5,930 nucleotides of DNA from Ruminiclostridium sp. (GTDB lineage: Bacteria > Bacillota_A > Clostridia > Oscillospirales > Ruminococcaceae): assembly GCA_017550775.1 (NCBI GenBank), contig JAFZOA010000280.1, positions 1 to 5,930 of the forward strand, read 5' to 3'. Made by a program: the position numbers and the translations under genes. Below are positions 1 to 5,534 of this stretch, one piece after another. The notes under the pieces were generated by a model. It saw nothing but the letters and a program-made list of their open reading frames with translations, had not been told where the DNA came from and searched no databases. The number at the start of each line of letters is the position of its first letter. Position 1 is the stretch's first letter.

Positions 1-486
1 CTTGCGGGACGGTACGGTGTGCCGCTCATAATAGACGACCGGCTCGATGTGGCAATGGCGGCGGACACGGAGGGCGTACACCTCGGGCAGAGCGACCTTC
101 CGGTAAGCGCGGCACGGCGGATATGGGGAGACAAAAAGATCGTCGGCGCGACAGCAAAGACTGTGGCACAGGCGACGGAGGCGTTTGAACAGGACGCGGA
201 CTACCTCGGAGTGGGTGCGATATACCCCACCACGACCAAGGTGAAGACCATACTCACGCCGGTGGAAACGCTCGCGGATATATGCCGGGCGGTACCGATA
301 CCGGTCAACGCGATAGGCGGGCTGAACAAGGACAACATAGACGTGCTGAAGGGCGTGCCGATCGCGGGGATATGCGTGGTGTCCGCGATAATGAAGGCGG
401 CCGACCCGGAGCTCGCCGCGCGGGAGCTTTCCGCAGCGGTGACGGATAAGCTCGGCATCTTACCGCGGGAAGGTGAGGACGTATGA
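1..486 (+). CDS. thiE: Thiamine phosphate synthase (5' truncated by window edge)
   Basis: This cytosolic TIM-barrel enzyme condenses HMP-PP with 4-methyl-5-(2-phosphoethyl)thiazole to give thiamine monophosphate and pyrophosphate. The frame is open from base 1, with 161 residues visible. Family members have roughly 205-220 residues, so about 50 N-terminal residues lie off the left edge, and the GTG at 19 is an internal valine rather than the start. Visible family motifs are IIDDRLDVA followed by GVHLGQSDLP, then DYLGVGAIYPTTTK, whose TTTK contacts the pyrophosphate in known ThiE structures. IPVNAIGGL and ICVVSAI follow as the last barrel strands and phosphate-binding loops. The sequence GAIY replaces the more usual GPIY/GPVF, a mild substitution. 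The TGA (484-486) overlaps the thiD ATG by four bases, indicating translational coupling. TenI-like paralogues also share this fold, but the intact LGQ-DLP and PTTTK motifs and the thi neighbours favour true ThiE. Confidence 0.95.
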   Translation, partial: LAGRYGVPLIIDDRLDVAMAADTEGVHLGQSDLPVSAARRIWGDKKIVGATAKTVAQATEAFEQDADYLGVGAIYPTTTKVKTILTPVETLADICRAVPIPVNAIGGLNKDNIDVLKGVPIAGICVVSAIMKAADPELAARELSAAVTDKLGILPREGEDV

Positions 487-1280
487 GGACAGCATTATCC
501 ATAGCGGGAAGCGATTCCAGCGGCGGCGCGGGCATTCAGGCGGACATCAAGACCATGACCGCGAACGGGGTGTTTGCGATGACGGCAGTTACCGCTCTCA
601 CCGCGCAGAACACTACGGGCGTAAGATCGGTCTCCGAATCGTCTCCGGAGTTTCTCGCGCAGCAGATAGACGCGGTGTTCGAGGACATCTTCCCCGACGC
701 GGTGAAGAGAGGAATGGTGTCGAACGCGGCGCTGATACGGGTGATCGCGGAGAAGCTCCGCTTCCACAAGGCGCGTAACATCGTCACCGACCCGGTAATG
801 GTTGCGACAAGCGGCTCGGCGCTGATAGAGAACGACGCGGTGAGGACGCTCGCGGAGGAGCTGCTACCCCTTTCCCTGCTCACGACCCCCAACATACCGG
901 AGGCGCAGATACTTTCCGGAATGGAGATACGCACGAGAGAGGATATGCAGGCGGCGGCAGAGGCGATAGGAAAGAAGTGCGGCTGCGCGGTGCTGCTTAA
1001 AGGCGGTCACAGCGTGAACGACGCGAGCGACCTGCTGTACGCGGACGGTGAGCTGACATGGTTCGAGGGCAAACGGATAGACAACCCGAACACCCACGGA
1101 ACCGGCTGCACCCTGTCCAGCGCGATAGCGTCGAACCTTGCGAAAGGGTACGACCTGCGGGAGTCGGTAAGCCGCGCGAAGGAGTATATCTCCGGCGCGC
1201 TTGCGGCTATGCTTGACCTCGGGCGCGGCTCGGGACCAATGAACCACGCCTTCGACATACACTCGCGGTTTGCGGAGTGA
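483..1280 (+). CDS. thiD: Bifunctional HMP kinase / HMP-phosphate kinase
   Basis: A ribokinase-fold enzyme of 265 residues, normal for the family, that phosphorylates 4-amino-5-hydroxymethyl-2-methylpyrimidine to HMP-P and then HMP-PP, the substrate of ThiE. The N-terminus ALSIAGSDSSGGAGIQADIK (residues 4-23) is the diagnostic substrate-binding segment. TALTAQNTTGV lies at 37-47 and DPVMVATSGSAL at 103-114. TPNIPEA at 135-141 and LLKGGH at 171-176 are also typical. GTGC at 206-209 supplies the anion hole and the cysteine conserved in ThiD. The ATG at 483 sits inside the end of thiE, preceded by AAGGTGAGG about seven bases upstream. No separate promoter is visible, so expression should follow thiE. 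Pyridoxal kinases (PdxK) belong to the same superfamily, but the SDSSGGAGIQAD motif and the operon make ThiD the clear choice. Confidence 0.96.
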   Translation: MRTALSIAGSDSSGGAGIQADIKTMTANGVFAMTAVTALTAQNTTGVRSVSESSPEFLAQQIDAVFEDIFPDAVKRGMVSNAALIRVIAEKLRFHKARNIVTDPVMVATSGSALIENDAVRTLAEELLPLSLLTTPNIPEAQILSGMEIRTREDMQAAAEAIGKKCGCAVLLKGGHSVNDASDLLYADGELTWFEGKRIDNPNTHGTGCTLSSAIASNLAKGYDLRESVSRAKEYISGALAAMLDLGRGSGPMNHAFDIHSRFAE

Positions 1281-1317
1281 GCGGCCTTTATAATACCACC
1301 CGATAATACCGGACGGT

Positions 1318-1405
1318 CGTAAAAGCCGGAGCATATCTTTCCCCGTCTCCGGCGTGGAAAGATATCGGTAAAATATCTGAAACAATTACTTTTCAGAGTT
1401 TTACG
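1318..1405 (+). promoter_or_regulatory. Candidate structured leader RNA upstream of thiC
   Basis: Three nested perfect stems can be drawn in the 159-bp gap. An outer stem pairs CGTAAAA (1318-1324) with TTTTACG (1399-1405). It encloses a hairpin of ATATCTTTCC (1333-1342) with GGAAAGATAT (1356-1365), which can extend inward as CG-T-C/G-G-CG after a C/T mismatch. A second hairpin pairs TCTGAAA (1376-1382) with TTTCAGA (1391-1397). The outer stem may continue through CCGG (1309-1312) and CCGG (1413-1416). The whole forms a three-way junction ending about 22 bases before the thiC Shine-Dalgarno. No T-run follows any stem, so it does not look like a simple terminator. The core TPP-riboswitch words (CTGAGA, ACCTGATC) are absent. 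Chance pairing is possible in a region this A+T-rich. Confidence 0.35.
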
Positions 1406-1439
1406 GTCGGCACCGGATAATACAATAAGGAGCATTACA

Positions 1440-2744
1440 ATGAGAGAATACACAACACAGATGGACGCGGCAAGGAAGGGGATAATCACCCCCGAAATGA
1501 AAGCTGTCGCCGCGAAGGAATACCGCACCGAGGAGGAGATACGCGACCTCGTGGCAAGAGGTCAGGTCGCGATATGCGCGAACAGACTTCACACCTGCAT
1601 CGACCCTAACGGTGTGGGCTCGATGCTGCGCACGAAGATAAACGTCAACCTCGGAGTGTCGCGCGACTGCAAGGACTACGACCTTGAGATGCAGAAGGTC
1701 AACGCTGCGGTGGAGCTCGGCGCGGAGGCGATAATGGATCTTTCCTCCCACGGCAATACTCAGCCCTTCCGCAGGAAGCTCACCTCGGAATGCAAGGCTA
1801 TGATCGGCACGGTACCCGTATATGACAGCGTTATCCACTATCAGCGCGACCTCGCAACACTTACCGCAAAGGACTTCATCGACGTGGTTCGTCTGCATGC
1901 GGAGGACGGCGTGGACTTCGTGACTCTGCACTGCGGAATCACCCGCAAGACGATCGAGCAGATAAAGAAGCACAAGCGCAAGATGAACATAGTTTCGCGC
2001 GGCGGCTCCCTCGTGTTCGCGTGGATGAGCATGACCGGAAACGAAAACCCGTTCTATGAGTACTTCGACGAGATACTCGAAATATGCCGCGAATACGACG
2101 TTACCATTTCCCTCGGAGACGCGTGCAGACCCGGCTGTCTTGCCGACGCGAGCGACGTGTGCCAGATAGAGGAGCTTGTACGGCTCGGCGAGCTCACCAA
2201 GCGGGCGTGGGCAAGAGACGTGCAGGTAATGGTTGAGGGTCCCGGACACGTCCCGCTGGATCAGATCGAGGCGAACATGAAGATACAGCAGACTATCTGC
2301 ATGGGTGCGCCGTTCTATGTTCTCGGACCGCTGGTAACGGATATCGCCCCCGGGTATGACCATATCACCTCCGCGATCGGCGGCGCGATAGCCGCTTCTG
2401 CGGGTGCCGCGTTCCTTTGCTATGTTACCCCAGCAGAGCATCTTGCTCTCCCGAACGTTGACGACGTAAAGCAGGGCATAATCGCCTCCCGCATCGCCGC
2501 GCACGCAGCCGACATCGCGAAGAAGATACCCCACGCCCGCGACATCGACGATCAGATGGCTGACGCGCGACGCAATTTCGACTGGGAGAAGCAGTGGGAA
2601 TGCGCTATCGACCCGGAGACCGCAAAGGCAATCCGCGAGAGCCGGGCGCCCGAGCAGGAGGACAGCTGTTCGATGTGCGGCAAGTTCTGCGCGGTAAGGA
2701 GCATGAACAAGGCGCTCAACGGGGAGTACATCGACATTCTCTGA
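1440..2744 (+). CDS. thiC: Phosphomethylpyrimidine synthase (HMP-P synthase), short form
   Basis: A non-canonical radical SAM enzyme that rearranges 5-aminoimidazole ribotide into HMP-P, using a [4Fe-4S] cluster bound by C-terminal cysteines. At 434 residues it matches the short form common in anaerobes and archaea, lacking the N-terminal extension of the roughly 600-residue proteobacterial form. Family signatures in order are LRTKINVNLGVSRD, GAEAIMDLSSHGN, IGTVPVYDS, DFVTLHCGIT, SRGGSLVFAWM, TISLGDACRPGC, MVEGPGHVPLDQI, LGPLVTDIAPGYDHI, CYVTPAEHLALP and the cluster motif. The three cluster cysteines are C410, C413 and C417, giving CX2CX3C, one residue shorter than the CX2CX4C of E. coli-type ThiC. 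The start is set by AAGGAG (1427-1432) seven bases before ATG. Its product feeds ThiD and ThiE upstream. BzaF-type benzimidazole synthases are paralogues, but the thi context argues for ThiC. Confidence 0.96.
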   Translation: MREYTTQMDAARKGIITPEMKAVAAKEYRTEEEIRDLVARGQVAICANRLHTCIDPNGVGSMLRTKINVNLGVSRDCKDYDLEMQKVNAAVELGAEAIMDLSSHGNTQPFRRKLTSECKAMIGTVPVYDSVIHYQRDLATLTAKDFIDVVRLHAEDGVDFVTLHCGITRKTIEQIKKHKRKMNIVSRGGSLVFAWMSMTGNENPFYEYFDEILEICREYDVTISLGDACRPGCLADASDVCQIEELVRLGELTKRAWARDVQVMVEGPGHVPLDQIEANMKIQQTICMGAPFYVLGPLVTDIAPGYDHITSAIGGAIAASAGAAFLCYVTPAEHLALPNVDDVKQGIIASRIAAHAADIAKKIPHARDIDDQMADARRNFDWEKQWECAIDPETAKAIRESRAPEQEDSCSMCGKFCAVRSMNKALNGEYIDIL

Positions 2745-2774
2745 TCCTGACCGGAACGTTCGCAATGGATCGAG

Positions 2775-2932
2775 AGTTAACAGATTACAGGTTACAGGTT
2801 ACAGTTGTGGTGTCCGCTGCGCGGACGTATTTGAATCGTGACGAAGCACGAAAGTTTGTGCGCGGAAATTTTTCATTTTATCACAATTATGCCAAGCTGT
2901 GAAGCTGCCTCAGTAACTGTAACCTGTTAACT
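2775..2932. mobile_element. MITE-like element with terminal inverted repeats (158 bp)
   Basis: The right end, AACTGTAACCTGTTAACT (2915-2932), is the exact reverse complement of the left end once a 14-base insertion is removed. The left end reads AGTTAACAG (2775-2783), then two extra heptamers ATTACAG and GTTACAG (2784-2797), then GTTACAGTT (2798-2806). The left terminus therefore carries three tandem (A/G)TTACAG units and the right terminus one. The interior holds a perfect hairpin GTCCGC-TGC-GCGGAC (2812-2826) and a smaller one, TCGTG/CACGA (2836-2851). There is no coding sequence and no clear target duplication at the edges. This architecture suits a non-autonomous element or a dispersed intergenic repeat of Clostridia. 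Copy number, the decisive proof, cannot be judged here. Confidence 0.6.
2812..2826. repeat. Perfect GC-rich hairpin inside the MITE-like element
   Basis: GTCCGC and GCGGAC flank a TGC loop, giving a six-pair GC-rich stem near the left end of the element. No T-run follows on either strand, so termination is unlikely. It is more probably a structural mark of the repeat family. Confidence 0.7.
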
Positions 2933-2956
2933 GCAAACTAAAAAGGAGGTATAATA

Positions 2957-3349
2957 ATGGAAAGGATAGTTGAATTCTTAAAATCATCGGGAGCTTATTA
3001 TCTCGCTACTGTCGAGGGCGATCAGCCGAGAGTGCGCCCCTTCGGAACGGCACACATCTTCGAGGGAAAGCTTTATATCCAGACCGGAAAGATAAAGCCG
3101 GTGTCCAAGCAGATACACGCGAACCCGAAGGTGGAGATCTGTGCGTTCAGGGACGGAGAGTGGCTTCGTATAGCGGGCGAGCTCGTCGAGGACGACAGAC
3201 GTGAAGCAAAGCAGTCAATGCTGGACGAGTATCCGGAGCTCGGAAATATGTCCTCCGCCGACGACGGCAATACAGAGGTGTTTTACTTCAGGAACGCGAC
3301 GGCGACATTCAGTTCTTTCATCAAACAGCCGGAAACAGTAACGTTCTGA
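2957..3349 (+). CDS. PNPOx-family FMN-binding split-barrel protein
   Basis: This 130-residue soluble protein resembles the short pyridoxamine 5'-phosphate oxidase-like (Putative_PNPOx) proteins common in Clostridia. These usually bind FMN or a related flavin as a homodimer, but their substrates are mostly unknown. Visible family features are YYLATVEGDQPRVRPFGT (14-31), KLYIQTGKIKPVSKQIHANPKVEICAF (38-64), the barrel strand WLRIAGELVEDDRREAKQSML, and a C-terminal ADDGNTEVFYFRNATATFSSF. At this length it is complete for the short subfamily but too short to be a biosynthetic PdxH. The start is fixed by AAGGAGG (2943-2949), seven bases before ATG. It begins 24 bases after the MITE-like element and ends before a shared terminator, so it is probably monocistronic. 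There is no evidence that it belongs to the thiamine pathway. A nitroimidazole-reductase-like or general flavin-reductase role is possible but unproven. Confidence 0.85.
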   Translation: MERIVEFLKSSGAYYLATVEGDQPRVRPFGTAHIFEGKLYIQTGKIKPVSKQIHANPKVEICAFRDGEWLRIAGELVEDDRREAKQSMLDEYPELGNMSSADDGNTEVFYFRNATATFSSFIKQPETVTF

Positions 3350-3445
3350 GAAACGATAACATATCTCACCGGACGCTGCAATACCGTTTTTTCAAACTCT
3401 AAGCAGGGATCATCGGTGTTTCTGTTGATCTGAAATCAGCATACA

Positions 3446-3480
3446 AAGAGCCTTCCCCGTGACAACGAGGGAAGGCTCTT
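3446..3480. terminator. Bidirectional intrinsic terminator between convergent genes
   Basis: AAGAGCCTTCCC (3446-3457) pairs perfectly over 12 bp with GGGAAGGCTCTT (3469-3480) around an 11-base loop. The stem is GC-rich in the middle with A tracts on the 5' side and T tracts on the 3' side, so it presents a short U-rich tail on either strand. It lies 97 bases after the PNPOx-like stop and 18 bases beyond the end of the minus-strand surface-protein gene, so it can terminate both. Confidence 0.88.
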
Positions 3481-3498
3481 GTTATACTGTCCGAAAGA

Positions 3499-4245
3499 TC
3501 AGATACGCTTCTTTCCGAAGACTGCGGCGGCTCCTGCGGCAAGTATCGCTATACCCGCAGCCGTGTACACATCTTCTATACCGGTGTCGGGAGAGCCTTT
3601 GAGCTCGGAAGCTGTTATGCCGGTGTCGGCAGTGTCGGCAGCGGGCTCATTTGCCGATTCACGGAGAGTAAATGTCACCGTAAGGTTCTTCCACTCTCCG
3701 GCAGCAGCTCCGTCAAAAAGCACTGCCGACGCGTCCTTCGCAACTCCCCTCGAACCGTCGGGCGGTTCGGTCTCCCATACATTATAAAGGCATACCCTTG
3801 TATTGATACCGTCGGGAGAGCTGGCATAGGGGGTCCCGCTCAACGCGATCTCGTTCCCGTCAAGCGTAACTCTGTCTATTGTTATGACCGAGCCGGGGAA
3901 AAGCAGTTCGCCGTTTACGATCTCAACTGCCGCAAACGAAAATCCGTCCGCGCCGTCATTCACCGTATACTCGCCAAACTCTTCATCATAAAAAACTGTC
4001 TTCGCGTCAACAGACACGGTATATGTCCCGCCTCCGGTGACAATTACGTTTGACGCGTCTGACAAAACCTGCGCGTCATCTCCGGTATAGCCTTCCACGA
4101 AATACAGGGAGAGCCAGTCTGAGCTCGCAAATATTACTCCCGCCTCTCCGTCCCGAAGTGTATCGTCGGCGCTCGCCGGTGATGCCAAAGCTGACGCGGC
4201 AAGAAATGCGGCTGCTGTAAGCGCGATCGTTTTTCCTGTTCTCAT
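3499..4245 (-). CDS. Secreted, putatively sortase-anchored surface protein
   Basis: A 248-residue exported protein of unknown function. Residues 1-26 form a signal peptide: a basic N-terminus (MRTGK), an alanine-rich hydrophobic core and a likely ASA|DD cleavage site. Residues about 30-195 look beta-rich, with segments such as GGGTYTVSVD (71-80), FSFAAVEIVNGELL (102-115) and LTVTFTLRE (188-196). This suggests a jelly-roll or carbohydrate-binding-like fold, which is inference only. A Pro/Asp/Thr-rich stretch (197-217) leads to SPDTG (218-222), a hydrophobic span (226-244) and the basic tail KKRI, the tripartite layout of a cell-wall sorting signal. SPDTG fits the (S/N/P)PxTG class known from clostridial sortases rather than LPxTG. 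The start is supported by GGAGGG seven bases upstream and a strong promoter. No sortase gene is in the window. Confidence 0.82.
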   Translation of the reverse strand: MRTGKTIALTAAAFLAASALASPASADDTLRDGEAGVIFASSDWLSLYFVEGYTGDDAQVLSDASNVIVTGGGTYTVSVDAKTVFYDEEFGEYTVNDGADGFSFAAVEIVNGELLFPGSVITIDRVTLDGNEIALSGTPYASSPDGINTRVCLYNVWETEPPDGSRGVAKDASAVLFDGAAAGEWKNLTVTFTLRESANEPAADTADTGITASELKGSPDTGIEDVYTAAGIAILAAGAAAVFGKKRI

Positions 4246-4280
4246 GTTATTACCCTCCGTTGTATTCCCTTTATTGTATC

Positions 4281-4309
4281 AGTATATCACACATACGCAG
4301 ATTAGTCAA
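4281..4309 (-). promoter_or_regulatory. Sigma-A promoter for the surface-protein gene
   Basis: On the minus strand, TTGACT (4309-4304) is followed by a 17-base spacer and TATACT (4286-4281), with TG one base before the -10 (extended -10). Transcription would start near 4274, leaving a leader of about 30 bases that contains GGAGGG at 4258-4253. Confidence 0.85.
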
Positions 4310-4335
4310 CCATGAGTTTTGCACCGGAGTAAAGC

Positions 4336-4364
4336 TTGATTTTTTGCTTAGGCGGTGTTATAAT
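4336..4364 (+). promoter_or_regulatory. Sigma-A promoter for the 281-aa HTH-like protein gene
   Basis: TTGATT (4336-4341), a 17-base spacer and a perfect TATAAT (4359-4364), preceded by TGT, make a strong extended -10 promoter. The predicted start near 4371 leaves a leader of about 35 bases. The -35 overlaps a short inverted repeat (AAGC...GCTT, 4332-4349). It is divergent from the promoter at 4281-4309, with the two -35 boxes only 26 bases apart. Confidence 0.85.
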
Positions 4365-4405
4365 GTATTTGTAACGGAAATAACAAGCGAGGTGTGACAT
4401 AAGAT

Positions 4406-5251
4406 ATGCCGATAACACTGACAAGATACACAAAGGAAATACCCGACGCTCCGACTTTCAGAACGCCGGAACAGCTCACCGCCATTATCGCGGCTTCCGA
4501 AAGAAACGGCGAGGAGCGGATAACGGCTGTGCTGGACGGAAGCTATGACCTGCTGACCCTGATGAGAGTCGGATCGGATACCGAGCTTTTCGTGGAGATC
4601 GTGGTGCCGTGGCAGCCTCACATTTCCGATCCCGCAATCTCGGAGGCGATATCACGCGCGACAGCTTCCCTCATGCCGCCCGCCTTGTTCGATATGGAAA
4701 TGCCCGCCGCAGCGTCTATGCAGTCGGTAAAGAACGAGGCTCCACAGCCGGCTCGCGGATTCATGGGACTGTTCGGAAAGACCGCGCACAAGGAATCGGC
4801 AAGTGCTCCGGCAAAGGAGCGCAGAGCCGAAAGATCAGCAGGTGCCGCCGTTGCGGACGAGATGTGCGCGTGCGAAATGCCGGAGGAGCTGAAGCGGGCT
4901 GTATCACAGCTTGACGAGAGCTTCACGGAGATGCTGCTGCGCAAGATCGACGAGCGCGGGATAACCGACTCACAGTGCTACAGAAAGGCTAACATCGACC
5001 GCAAGCTTTTCTCGAAGATACGCGCGGATATTCACTACCGCCCCAAAAAGACCACGGTTATCGCATTCGCAGTCGCGCTGGAGCTTGACCTGAACGACAC
5101 GAAGGATATGCTCGGAAAGGCGGGGTTCTCCCTCACCCACAGCAGCAAGTTCGATATAATCGTCGAATACTTCATCAGGAACGGTATATACGACGTGTTC
5201 AGGATAAACGAGGCGCTGTTCGCGTACGACCAGTCGCTTATCGGAGCGTGA
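4406..5251 (+). CDS. Uncharacterised protein with C-terminal XRE-like helical domain
   Basis: A 281-residue soluble protein in three parts, with no signal peptide or membrane span. Residues 1-100 form a mixed alpha/beta domain I do not recognise (TPEQLTAIIAASERNG, then ITAVLDGSYDLLTLM and ELFVEIVVPW). Residues about 101-160 are an Ala/Lys/Glu/Arg-rich linker containing GFMGLFGK. Residues about 167-281 begin SFTEMLLRKIDERGITDSQ and continue through YRKANIDRKLFSKIRADIHY, then PKKTTVIAFAVALELDLNDTKDMLGKAGF. This spacing of helices resembles an XRE-type helix-turn-helix. The tail SHSSKFD-like/IIVEYFIRNGIYDVFRINEALFAYDQ looks strongly conserved, and I recall it fused to other N-termini, including macro domains, in Clostridia. 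The ATG is the first possible start after an in-frame TAA (4400-4402). The Shine-Dalgarno GAGGTG (4389-4394) is 11 bases upstream, longer than usual. The neighbouring vWA gene suggests a shared module. Confidence 0.75.
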   Translation: MPITLTRYTKEIPDAPTFRTPEQLTAIIAASERNGEERITAVLDGSYDLLTLMRVGSDTELFVEIVVPWQPHISDPAISEAISRATASLMPPALFDMEMPAAASMQSVKNEAPQPARGFMGLFGKTAHKESASAPAKERRAERSAGAAVADEMCACEMPEELKRAVSQLDESFTEMLLRKIDERGITDSQCYRKANIDRKLFSKIRADIHYRPKKTTVIAFAVALELDLNDTKDMLGKAGFSLTHSSKFDIIVEYFIRNGIYDVFRINEALFAYDQSLIGA

Positions 5252-5254
5252 AAT

Positions 5255-5273
5255 AGGCACAGCAGCCTTTTTT
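5255..5273 (+). terminator. Weak intrinsic terminator after the HTH-like gene
   Basis: AGGC (5255-5258) pairs with GCCT (5265-5268) around a six-base loop, and the stem can lengthen through AAA/TTT after one T/T mismatch. A run of six T (5268-5273) follows directly. It starts four bases after the stop codon. The short stem makes it weak, but the position is right. Confidence 0.45.
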
Positions 5274-5287
5274 ACAAGTTATTGATA

Positions 5288-5421
5288 CGGCAATCAAACA
5301 ATTTGTTTTGGCGCTGTCACAATCAACGGTTGATAAACCTGCAAGGGGAAGAATACGCTTTATACTGCGCTTTTCAAAAATCAACCAAACGTTGTGACAG
5401 AGCCTTGTTTTATTATTGCCG
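5288..5421. repeat. Older inverted repeat split by the inserted miniature element
   Basis: CGGCAAT (5288-5294) and ATTGCCG (5415-5421) are exact inverted copies that bracket the 95-bp element. Next to the left arm is a second palindrome, AAACAA-T-TTGTTT (5296-5308). Removing the element and one copy of its 7-bp duplication rejoins these into an almost continuous palindrome of about 32 bp. That could have been a hairpin in the original intergenic DNA, or the outer end of a larger element. Confidence 0.45.
5310..5404. mobile_element. 95-bp miniature inverted-repeat element with 7-bp target duplication
   Basis: The left end (5310-5334) and the reverse complement of the right end (5404-5380) match at 19 of 25 positions. 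Both start with GGC, share CTGTCACAA at positions 5-13 and GGTTGAT at positions 19-25, and differ mainly in the five bases between these blocks. TTGTTTT directly abuts both ends (5303-5309 and 5405-5411), as expected for a target-site duplication. The 45-bp interior encodes nothing, so movement would need a transposase elsewhere. The right terminus GGCTCTGTCACAA recalls the GGCTCT-type ends of ISL3-family insertion sequences, but those normally make 8-bp duplications, so the family assignment is tentative. Confidence 0.7.
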
Positions 5422-5454
5422 GAGTAATAAAAAATGTCGCCTGCCAAGCGACCA

Positions 5455-5477
5455 AATACCTCCCGGAATGTGGTATT
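5455..5477. promoter_or_regulatory. Inverted repeat overlapping the vWA promoter (candidate operator)
   Basis: AATACC (5455-5460) and GGTATT (5472-5477) are exact inverted copies separated by 11 bases, a centre-to-centre spacing of 17. The right half covers most of the putative -10. A second small inverted repeat, GTCGC/GCGAC (5436-5452), lies just upstream. Binding by the neighbouring HTH-like protein is conceivable but is speculation. Confidence 0.35.
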
Positions 5478-5479
5478 AT
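5471..5479 (+). promoter_or_regulatory. Putative extended -10 promoter for the vWA gene
   Basis: TGGTATTAT is a good extended -10 (TGn plus TATTAT at 5474-5479), about 55 bases upstream of the vWA start codon. No convincing -35 is present 17 bases upstream (ACCAAA at 5451-5456), so the promoter may be weak, activator-dependent or rely on the TG motif. Confidence 0.45.
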
Positions 5480-5534
5480 ACAGATACAAGGTAAGCAACA
5501 CCACAACACAACAACATTTCAGGAGGTATTCACT

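Noticed and set aside
1289..1294. Promoter for thiC at the perfect TATAAT
   Set aside because: No -35-like hexamer lies 16-18 bases upstream, and the site is only a few bases past the thiD stop; a chance A+T word is as likely.
1281..1439. TPP riboswitch ahead of thiC
   Set aside because: GATAATACC-like words resemble part of the TPP aptamer, but CTGAGA and ACCTGATC and the proper spacing are absent; CTGAAA at 1377 is part of a simple hairpin.
1401..2765. Long open frame of 454 codons on the minus strand
   Set aside because: It is antisense to thiC, whose protein is unmistakable. The predicted product has no recognisable motif and arises from the codon bias of thiC.
2781..2806. Tandem (A/G)TTACAG heptamers as a CRISPR or iteron array
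   Set aside because: There are only three copies, without spacers, and they belong to the terminus of an inverted-repeat element.
2594..2902. 102-codon + strand ORF spanning the thiC end and the repeat
   Set aside because: It is out of frame within thiC and continues into non-coding repeat DNA.
3375..3392. Terminator at the T6 run after the PNPOx-like gene
   Set aside because: The preceding CGG/CCG stem has only three pairs; the 12-bp hairpin at 3446-3480 is far stronger.
5282..5494. 70-codon + strand ORF in the gap before the vWA gene
   Set aside because: It runs through the miniature element and promoter region, lacks a ribosome binding site and encodes no plausible domain.
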